64,000 bases of DNA from Shewanella glacialimarina. Its GTDB lineage: Bacteria; Pseudomonadota; Gammaproteobacteria; Enterobacterales; Shewanellaceae. The position numbers and the translations under genes were made by a program. How positions within the stretch are numbered: the stretch's first letter is position 1; each line of letters starts with the position of its first letter. Under the pieces are notes generated by a model. That model saw only the letters and a program-made list of their open reading frames with translations. It was not told the DNA's origin and did not search any database. The stretch spans positions 2,294,001 to 2,358,000 of the forward strand of contig NZ_CP041216.1 of NCBI RefSeq assembly GCF_020511155.1, in the 5' to 3' direction. Below, in pieces: positions 57,602 through 64,000 of this stretch.

Positions 57602-58612
57602 ATGACTATCCGTGTTGCAATTAACGGCTACGGCCGTATCGGTAGAAATGTTTTACGTGCGCTTTATGAAAGCGAAAAAGACTATCCAATCGAAATCGTT
57701 GCGTTAAACGATTTAGGTGATGCGTCAATTAATGCTCACTTAACTAAATATGACACTGTACATGGTCGATTTAACGCTAAAGTTGATCATGACGAAGAAG
57801 CTATCTACGTTAATGGTGACAAAATTTTAACTTTCCAAGAACGTGACCCATCAAAGTTGCCTTGGGCTGAGTTAAAAATTGATGTTGTGTTTGAATGTAC
57901 TGGTATTTTCACTTCAAAGGAATCAGTACAATCACACCTTACTGCTGGTGCAAAGAAAGTGCTTATTTCTGCGCCGGGTAAAAATGTTGATGCTACCGTA
58001 GTTTACGGCGTAAACAACGAAGTATTAACCGCTGACATGACTGTGGTTTCAAACGCCTCTTGTACCACTAACTGTTTAGCACCTATTGCTAAACCGTTAA
58101 ATGATGAGTTAGGTATTGAATCAGGTTTAATGACCACTATCCACTCTTATACTAACGATCAACGTTTATCTGATGTGTATCACACAGATTTACGTCGTGC
58201 TCGTGCTGCTGCAATGTCAATGATCCCAACTCAAACTGGTGCAGCTGCTGCTGTTGGTCTAGTGGTTCCTGAGCTTCAAGGCAAATTTGACGGTTTAGCA
58301 GTACGTGTGCCAACCATTAACGTGTCTTTAGTTGATTTAACATTCTTAGCATCTCGTGACACCACGGTAGAAGAAGTTAATGCCATCATTACCCGCGCTT
58401 CACTAAAGGCGCCAATGTCTGAAGTGTTAGCGATTAATGTTGAGCCATTAGTGTCTATCGACTTTAACCACAACCCTTTCTCTTCTAATTTCGACGCAAC
58501 ACAAACACGTGTTAACGGCCGTTTAGTGAAAGTGATGTCATGGTATGACAATGAATGGGGTTTCAGTAACCGCATGTTAGATAATGCTGTTGCACTAATG
58601 AACGCTAAGTAA
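57602..58612 (+). CDS. gap: Glyceraldehyde-3-phosphate dehydrogenase (GapB/Epd-like)
   Basis: 336 aa. NAD-binding start [23 protein letters not shown], catalytic Cys154 ([11 protein letters not shown]), His181 (TIHSYTNDQ), and the end [20 protein letters not shown]. Overall close to GapB and erythrose-4-phosphate dehydrogenase (for example [25 protein letters not shown]...DATQTRV), but HSYTNDQ is of GAPDH type, so it is named GAPDH. I start at the ATG at 57602, the conserved N-terminus; an ATG 36 bases upstream adds an unrelated leader. Substrate preference needs assay. Confidence 0.9.
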   Translation: MTIRVAINGYGRIGRNVLRALYESEKDYPIEIVALNDLGDASINAHLTKYDTVHGRFNAKVDHDEEAIYVNGDKILTFQERDPSKLPWAELKIDVVFECTGIFTSKESVQSHLTAGAKKVLISAPGKNVDATVVYGVNNEVLTADMTVVSNASCTTNCLAPIAKPLNDELGIESGLMTTIHSYTNDQRLSDVYHTDLRRARAAAMSMIPTQTGAAAAVGLVVPELQGKFDGLAVRVPTINVSLVDLTFLASRDTTVEEVNAIITRASLKAPMSEVLAINVEPLVSIDFNHNPFSSNFDATQTRVNGRLVKVMSWYDNEWGFSNRMLDNAVALMNAK

Positions 58613-58652
58613 TCTACTTTTAGATTAGCTGGTTGGATTTAGTTTTGCTTAC

Positions 58653-58679
58653 AAGCCTCGCATTTATGCGGGGCTTTTT
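58653..58679 (+). terminator. Terminator of the second GAPDH gene
   Basis: Stem aagcctcgcat / atgcggggctt (one G-U) with T-run, 40 bases past the stop. Confidence 0.85.
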
Positions 58680-58805
58680 ATTACTTGTAATTTATTTGTA
58701 ATTTACTTGTAGTTAAAGCTTATTAGTTCAAATTCATTACTTAACGTCATACAGGCTTATCTGTTTACCACTGAGATTAATACTTCATTGTGGTGATTGT
58801 TATCT

Positions 58806-60526
58806 TTATTTAACAACATCCTCTAGCGCATCGGCTAAAGTTGAATACGTCACGCACTGCACGCCGTCAGGCTTAAAACCTGCCTTAGCTAAGGTTTTAA
58901 GTGGCTGAAATTGAAAATCGGCCAATAATACCCGAGTATTATCACGCTGACATTTATCAATAAACTTATACAGCGCAGAGACACCACCAGAATCTAAAAT
59001 AGACACCCCGTCGAAATACAACACCACGCCATCTTGGTCGCAGCTCAAATGTGCCAGCTCACCAAAGACACTGTCTGCGGCAGCAAAAAATAATGGACCA
59101 TTGATTTTGAAGACTTTCCAGCGCGGCGGTAATTCAACATGTACGTGCTTCTTATGCTCGCTTATGTCATGTACCTTGGTCATGTCGGCTACTTGCTTCA
59201 TGAATAGTAACGACGCCAATATGATGCCGGCACTGATGGCAATCACCATGTCGAATAAGATAGTCAGTAACAAGCACACCATCAACACTAATACTTCACT
59301 GGCAGGCGCTTTTTTAACAAGATGGACAATCTTAGGCGCTTCGCTCATGTTCCATGCCACCATAATAAGCAGCGCCGACATGCCCGCCATGGGGATATAC
59401 GCCAAAACAGTACTGAGCGATAATAATGACACTAATACCACCAGCGCATGGATCATCGCCGCGATAGGGCTTATCGCACCCGCTTTGTAGTTAGCAGCAG
59501 AACGAGCAATAGCAGCAGTCGCGGTAATACCACCAAAAAACGGTGCAACAATATTACCTATACCTTGGCCAAGTAACTCGCTATTGGCACTGTGCTTTTT
59601 ACCTGACATGCCGTCTAGGACCACAGCACACAGTAACGATTCAATTGCGCCTAACATGGCAATCGCAAAAGCTGCGGACAATAAGTCGCTGGCTAATTGC
59701 CAGCTGAAGACCAATGGTGCTTCCCCCCTTGAGCGCGTAACCAGGGCCATTGAAAGTCAGGCAACATGGATGGTATACCTGCACCGACTGAGCCGTCGGC
59801 TAAGGTGAAGCTGAAAGTTGAGCCAATTGTTGCCACATGAAAACCAAGTTGATTCAGTACCAGCGCCACCACACTAGCAACAACAACAGCAGGAAGATGT
59901 GCGGGCACCGCCAACTTGAGTTTTGGCCACAAAATAAACACCACTAAGGTGCTTAATCCCACCAGTAACGTAGGTCCAGAAAACCCTGGAACTTCTTGGG
60001 TTAAAGTAATGACTTTACCGACAAAACTTTCTGGCATTTCGCTAATATTTAACCCTAAAAAATCCTTCACTTGTAGCACGGCTATCACCACCGCAATACC
60101 ACCAGTAAAACCTAACGTGACTGACTCGGGAATATATTGGATATAGCGCCCAAGTCGAAGCAGCGCCATAACGATCAGAATTAGCCCAGACAAAATACTC
60201 GCCAGCAGTAAACCAGACAAACCATATTGATGCACTATGGGATAGAGAATCACCACAAACGCGGCAGTAGGGCCAGACACGCTATAACGTGAGCCACCAG
60301 TGAGTGGAATAATAAACCCAGCAATAATGGCAGTATACAAACCATATTGCGGCGCAACACCTATGGCAATAGCTAGGGCCATTGCTAATGGAATAGCAAT
60401 AATGCCAACGGTTAAGCCGGCTAATAAATCTTTAGTGAATGCATTGGTTTTGTAGGGCGCGTCTTTTAACGTCTCTCGCAGTGCATGCCCTATACGAAGA
60501 GAAAATAAATGTGTGCGGTATTTCAT
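58806..60526 (-). pseudogene. SulP-family anion transporter, interrupted by a frameshift
   Basis: Two minus-strand frames make one SulP (SLC26) protein. The first (60526 to about 59728) gives the N-terminal half: DLLAGLTVGIIAIPLAMALAIAIG, GGSRYSVSGPTAAFVV and further TM helices up to LPDFQWPWL. The second (from about 59728 to 58806) continues with the next TM helices (SAAFAIAMLGAIESLLCAVV) and a C-terminal STAS domain (GVSILDSGGVSALYKF). They meet at six consecutive G on the coding strand (59723-59728); one extra G would restore a protein of about 570 aa, the normal length. The second frame has no plausible start of its own (its ATG at 59750 lacks a ribosome site). Either a sequencing error, a real mutation, a phase-variable tract, or slippage. 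Function if intact: sulfate, bicarbonate or dicarboxylate transport. Confidence 0.88.
59723..59728 (-). other. G6 homopolymer at the sulP frame break
   Basis: On the coding strand caaGGGGGGaagc; the upstream frame reads CAA-GGG-GGG-AAG and the downstream one AGG-GGG-GAA. A -1 shift or an added G joins them. Confidence 0.85.
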
Positions 60527-60604
60527 TGCTATAATCCCATAACCTGGTACGGCGTCAAGATACCCCTAATTATAGGCCGATTACCTTACAGTACAATCGA
60601 ATTT

Positions 60605-60646
60605 AATTACCATCTAATGGTAATTTCATTATAATTATATGGTAAT
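60605..60646 (-). promoter_or_regulatory. Inverted/direct ATGGTAAT repeats upstream of sulP
   Basis: A 9-bp perfect inverted repeat (aattaccat-cta-atggtaatt, 60605-60625) and a third copy atggtaat at 60639-60646, exactly 22 bases (about two helical turns) after the second. Lies 80-120 bases before the sulP start; pattern fits cooperative binding of a dimeric regulator. Regulator unknown. Confidence 0.5.
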
Positions 60647-60778
60647 GTTTGATAACACAAATAGATCAGGTACCAATGTGGTTAGTGTACCGTGTTAATA
60701 CTCTTTGAATTATCTAGCCTTTTCCTGGGTGAGTTCACTGTCATTATAATAAGTAGAGCTGTCAGCTTTTCTGACTAA

Positions 60779-60805
60779 ACAAAAAAGCCGACATGATGTC
60801 GGCTT
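60779..60805 (-). terminator. Terminator of nadA
   Basis: Stem aagccgaca / tgtcggctt, loop tga, with six U on the minus-strand side, 31 bases after the nadA stop. Confidence 0.9.
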
Positions 60806-60835
60806 GATATTTTATTTTCACAACAAGCTTAACGC

Positions 60836-61903
60836 TTACGCGTTACCCTTCACTTTCATGTTCAATTCTTTGGCAAAATCTAGCATGCGTGTCAGTGGAA
60901 TTAATGCTTTTATGCGTAGTTCATCATCGACAAAAATCTCGTGGTCTGTTTTATCCATATCAGATAACGAGGCTTCAATGGCTTGTAGACCATTCATCGC
61001 CATCCATGGGCAATGGGCACAGCTTTTACAGGTTGCGCCGTTGCCGCCGGTTGGGGCTTCAAGTAATATTTTACCGGGAGCCGCTTGTTGCATTTTATAG
61101 AAAATACCGCGATCGGTTGCGACAATAAACTTATCATTTGGCATGGTTTGCGCGGCTTTAATCAACTGACTAGTGGAGCCTACTGCATCAGCAAGTTCAA
61201 CCACACTAGCAGGTGATTCTGGATGAACCAGAATAGCTGCACTTGGATGTTGTTTTTTAAGCTCGCGTAATGCTTTGGCTTGAAACTCATCATGCACAAT
61301 ACAGTCGCCTTGCCATAACAGCATATCAGCACCAGTTTGTTTATTAATGTAAGCGCCTAGGTGACGATCCGGTGCCCAGATGATTTTTTTATCTTGGCTA
61401 TCTAAGTGCTCTACAATTTCTAATGCAATGCTTGAGGTGACAACCCAATCTGCACGGGCTTTCACTGCCGCTGAGGTATTAGCATAAACCACCACTGTAT
61501 GATCAGGATGCGCATCGCAAAAAGTATTGAACTGCTCAATAGGACAACCTAAATCTAATGAACAGGTTGCTTCTAAAGTTGGCATTAAAATGGTTTTTTC
61601 TGGGCTTAAAATTTTAGCGGTTTCACCCATAAATTTGACCCCTGCGACAATTAATGTTTTCGCAGGATGATCACGACCAAAACGAGCCATTTCTAATGAG
61701 TCAGATACACAACCACCGGTTTCTTCTGCCAAGGCTTGAATTTCAGGGTCGGTATAATAATGGGCAACGAGAACCGCATTGTGATCAATCAGTAATTGCT
61801 TAATGCGTGCCTTATAAGCCAGCTTCTCTGAAGCAGATAAGACTGCGGGTTTAGGCGGAAATGGATAATTAATCGTTTCGATTTGGGGGGCCGACAAGCT
61901 CAT
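60836..61903 (-). CDS. nadA: Quinolinate synthase
   Basis: Condenses iminoaspartate with dihydroxyacetone phosphate to quinolinate in NAD synthesis. A [4Fe-4S] enzyme: the three-Cys set is likely in [22 protein letters not shown] and [13 protein letters not shown]. Further family residues: [21 protein letters not shown] at the N-terminus, [23 protein letters not shown], and [22 protein letters not shown]. At 355 aa it is of the E. coli type. Single gene with a terminator; partner nadB is not in the window. Confidence 0.97.
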   Translation of the reverse strand: MSLSAPQIETINYPFPPKPAVLSASEKLAYKARIKQLLIDHNAVLVAHYYTDPEIQALAEETGGCVSDSLEMARFGRDHPAKTLIVAGVKFMGETAKILSPEKTILMPTLEATCSLDLGCPIEQFNTFCDAHPDHTVVVYANTSAAVKARADWVVTSSIALEIVEHLDSQDKKIIWAPDRHLGAYINKQTGADMLLWQGDCIVHDEFQAKALRELKKQHPSAAILVHPESPASVVELADAVGSTSQLIKAAQTMPNDKFIVATDRGIFYKMQQAAPGKILLEAPTGGNGATCKSCAHCPWMAMNGLQAIEASLSDMDKTDHEIFVDDELRIKALIPLTRMLDFAKELNMKVKGNA

Positions 61904-61957
61904 AACGGTTCCAATAGTGTGGATCTTGGGCGAATTATACGAAAAATCACCCTAAAA

Positions 61958-61982
61958 CAAAAGGACGCATTACGCGTCCTTT
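61958..61982 (-). terminator. Terminator of the bkd operon
   Basis: 9-bp stem aaaggacgc / gcgtccttt with a 5-base loop and U-run on the minus strand, 32 bases after the E2 stop. Confidence 0.85.
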
Positions 61983-62013
61983 ATCAAATTAGCATTTATT
62001 CTGTTTAGGCTGA

Positions 62014-63630
62014 CTAGCGCATAGCCATTAACATCTCTTGTGGCTGCTCTAAATAGTGCTTCCACAAGTTACAGAATCTCGCAATGGTGCCGCCATCAAT
62101 CACACGGTGGTCGCCAGACCAACTGACTTGCATGATTTTACGCGCCTCAACTTCACCTTTGGCATTAAAACGTGGCAATACTTGTAACTTACCTAATGCC
62201 ACTATAGCGACTTCAGGTTTGTTAATAATAGGCGTTGCGACTGTGCCACCTAATGCACCTATATTTGAAATAGAAATTGTGCCTTCTTTCAAATCCGCCG
62301 GTGATACTCGGCCACTTCTTGCATCTGTGGTCAAACGGGTGATTTCAGCAGCAATATCTAAAATAGATTTTAACTGTACGTCCTTGACGTTTGGTACCAA
62401 CAAACCCACTTTTGAATCAACCGCCATCCCAATATTATGGCGAGACTTATAGGTTAACTCTGTGCAATCGGCATTGACTTGACTATTCAAAATCGGGAAC
62501 TGAGTTAATGCTAAAGACATGGCTTTCATAAAGAAAGGCATCATAGTTAGCTTAACTTCATCAGTTGAATAGCGCTGCTTCATCGTTTCACGTAATGCGA
62601 CCAGCTCAGTTAAATCAAACTCTTCACAATAGGTAAAATGAGGAATAGTCGATACAGATTCAACCATCATTCGCGCCATAATGGCTTTAACGCCTTTAAT
62701 TGGCTCGACACGATCTGCTGTATTAATAGTTGCTGTATTAACAGAGCTAGAAACTGTCGCTGAAGGCGCTGTTGTCAAAGCGTTAACCGTTGACACTGGC
62801 GCAGAGTTAACAACTCCGCCTTGCTGATGACGTTCTATATCTTCTTTGTATACACGACCATGCTTACCTGAACCTGACACATCGGCAATGTTAATGTCTA
62901 AACTGCGCGCTAAACGGCGAACGGCTGGGCTAGCTAGCGCTTTACCTTGAGTAACAGGTTCCGTAGACGAACTGTGGTTTGAACTTGCTGCGTGCTGAGT
63001 ATCTTGTTGGACAACTTCAGCTGTCGCAGCAGTATTAACAAATTCACTTTCAACTTCAATGGCAAATAAAGGTGAATGCACTTTAGCTAACTGACCTTTA
63101 CGGTAATAATGCTTCACAATTTTACCGGCTTTCATTGCTGGTATTTGTACTAGCGCTTTATCTGTCATCACATCAGCAATGGGTTGATCTTCAACAACCA
63201 TTTCACCTTCTGCAACTAACCAATCAACTAATTCACACTCAACAATGCCTTCACCAATATCGGGTAATAGAAAGTCTTCAATTGTTGTGCTTGATACATT
63301 TGCACCACTGACATTAACGGTTGAAGTATCAGCAGTTGCCGTCACAGTTTGTGACGCAGGGATAGTTTCAGCAGAGTCTGCATCTGAATCATCAGCTAAT
63401 CTGACTGAATATAAAGGTGCGTGTACTATCGCTATCTCGCCTTTGGCATAGTACAGCTTAGTGATCACCCCAGCGTTAGGAGCCGGTATTTGCACTAACG
63501 CTTTGTCAGTCATCACATCAGCTATCGGTTGGTCTTCTTCTACTGTGTCACCTTCGGCAACTAACCAATCCACCAACTCGCATTCAACAACGCCTTCACC
63601 AATGTCGGGTAAAATAAAATCTTTAATCAT
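62014..63630 (-). CDS. bkdB: Branched-chain 2-oxoacid dehydrogenase E2 (dihydrolipoyl transacylase)
   Basis: 538 aa. Two N-terminal lipoyl domains (lipoyl lysines K43 and K158, both in DVMTDKALVQIPA) are joined by an Ala/Ser/Thr linker. An E3/E1-binding domain (ASPAVRRLARSLDINIADVSGSGKHG) and the catalytic acyltransferase domain follow, ending with the active-site SWSGDHRVIDGG. Transfers branched acyl groups to CoA in valine, leucine and isoleucine breakdown; the ...ADVMTDKALV lipoyl and overall type fit BCKDH rather than PDH or OGDH E2. The ATG at 63630 has AGGAG 6 bases upstream, overlapping the E1-beta stop; a GTG two codons earlier is not favoured. Follows E1-beta directly. Confidence 0.93.
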   Translation of the reverse strand: MIKDFILPDIGEGVVECELVDWLVAEGDTVEEDQPIADVMTDKALVQIPAPNAGVITKLYYAKGEIAIVHAPLYSVRLADDSDADSAETIPASQTVTATADTSTVNVSGANVSSTTIEDFLLPDIGEGIVECELVDWLVAEGEMVVEDQPIADVMTDKALVQIPAMKAGKIVKHYYRKGQLAKVHSPLFAIEVESEFVNTAATAEVVQQDTQHAASSNHSSSTEPVTQGKALASPAVRRLARSLDINIADVSGSGKHGRVYKEDIERHQQGGVVNSAPVSTVNALTTAPSATVSSSVNTATINTADRVEPIKGVKAIMARMMVESVSTIPHFTYCEEFDLTELVALRETMKQRYSTDEVKLTMMPFFMKAMSLALTQFPILNSQVNADCTELTYKSRHNIGMAVDSKVGLLVPNVKDVQLKSILDIAAEITRLTTDARSGRVSPADLKEGTISISNIGALGGTVATPIINKPEVAIVALGKLQVLPRFNAKGEVEARKIMQVSWSGDHRVIDGGTIARFCNLWKHYLEQPQEMLMAMR

Positions 63631-63638
63631 GCCCACTC

Positions 63639-64000
63639 CTAAAATGCCATTGTGGTTTTGATGGCTTCAAATGTTTTCAGCTCATCTGGCATATATTCTT
63701 TTTCATGAATAAGTGGATAAGGTGTATCTAAACCACAGACTCGATTGATCGGAGACTCTAAATGTAAGAAACATTCCTGTTGAATCGTCGCCGCGATTTC
63801 ACCCGCAAAACCACCTGTCAATGGTGCTTCATGGTTTATGACTAAGCGGCCTGTTTTCTTAACCGACTTAGCCACAGTATCGATATCCCACGGTGCTAAG
63901 GTACGTAAATCGATAATTTCGCATGAAATACCTTCTTTAGCCGCCATAGCACAGGCTTTCTCAACGATTTCAACCTGAGCGCCCCAGGCTAAAACAGTCA
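63639..64000 (-). CDS. bkdA2: Branched-chain 2-oxoacid dehydrogenase E1 beta subunit, C-terminal part (cut by right edge)
   Basis: Open on the minus strand to the window edge; upstream of an internal ATG the frame reads [17 protein letters not shown], typical for E1-beta. Visible C-terminal transketolase domain: [44 protein letters not shown] and [19 protein letters not shown]. It forms the thiamine-dependent decarboxylase with E1-alpha (outside the window). Stop TAG is 8 bases before the E2 start, so E1-beta and E2 are co-transcribed. Confidence 0.93.
   Translation of the reverse strand, partial: TVLAWGAQVEIVEKACAMAAKEGISCEIIDLRTLAPWDIDTVAKSVKKTGRLVINHEAPLTGGFAGEIAATIQQECFLHLESPINRVCGLDTPYPLIHEKEYMPDELKTFEAIKTTMAF

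Larger units (their letters stand above)
60527..60835. other. Intergenic region between nadA and the SulP gene
   Basis: 309 bases: the nadA terminator on the right and the sulP promoter region on the left, including the repeat at 60605-60646. Confidence 0.6.

Overview
The window looks like chromosomal DNA of a marine Shewanella-type gammaproteobacterium (Alteromonadales). This is inferred from gene content and neighbourhoods, moderate-to-low GC, AT-rich spacers, and genus-typical sets such as ruvCAB/yebC/aspS, cmoAB, the paired GAPDH genes and an F7-like chemotaxis operon. I see no phage, IS element, CRISPR array or rRNA. The window cuts a chemoreceptor gene at the left edge and a branched-chain keto-acid dehydrogenase E1-beta gene at the right edge.

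Layout. 1-5.3 kb: end of a chemoreceptor, a tiny YnhF-type membrane protein gene (27 aa), glyoxalase I, and a large TonB-dependent receptor behind a 790-base AT-rich spacer with a CRP-like site. 5.3-14.2 kb: a nine-gene minus-strand chemotaxis operon read as MCP-cheY-STAS-cheA-MCP-cheW-cheR-cheD-cheB. 15.1-19.9 kb: aspS-yebC-ruvC-ruvA-ruvB (translation and recombination). 20.3-23.2 kb: a diguanylate cyclase with three periplasmic solute-binding modules. 23.5-31.3 kb: cmoA-cmoB (tRNA wobble uridine modification), then a retropepsin-like lipoprotein, a 7TM transglutaminase-like protein, an ATP-grasp ligase, a degenerate M3-peptidase-like exported protein and another exported protein. 31.4-32.6 kb: grxD and sodB. 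32.9-37.7 kb: the prkA-yeaH-ycgB stress-kinase operon. 38.2-46.6 kb: an RND adaptor, two RND pumps and a periplasmic metallo-beta-lactamase-fold enzyme. 46.9-50.3 kb: an AI-2E family permease and an HlyD/DUF2955 export pair. 50.7-54.1 kb: a delta-class carbonic anhydrase and a lipoprotein with 35 consecutive prolines. 54.4-58.6 kb: tRNA-Leu and tRNA-Gly, then a long-form GAPDH, a lipoprotein and a standard-length GAPDH. 58.8-64 kb: a frameshifted SulP anion transporter, nadA, and the E2 and E1-beta genes of a branched-chain 2-oxoacid dehydrogenase.

The least-explained block is 25.2-31.3 kb. A lipoprotein protease, a membrane transglutaminase-like protein and an ATP-grasp ligase (a trio known from comparative genomics) are followed, with overlapping reading frames, by an exported protein that looks like an M3 metallopeptidase without its HExxH motif and by a second exported protein. 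This looks like one envelope-facing peptide or peptidoglycan modification system of unclear function. Other points to follow up: the homopolymer frameshift in sulP, the 35-proline lipoprotein, the palindromes in front of the carbonic anhydrase, the CheR-docking-type C-terminus of the operon chemoreceptor, and the AT-rich operator-like repeat in front of sulP.
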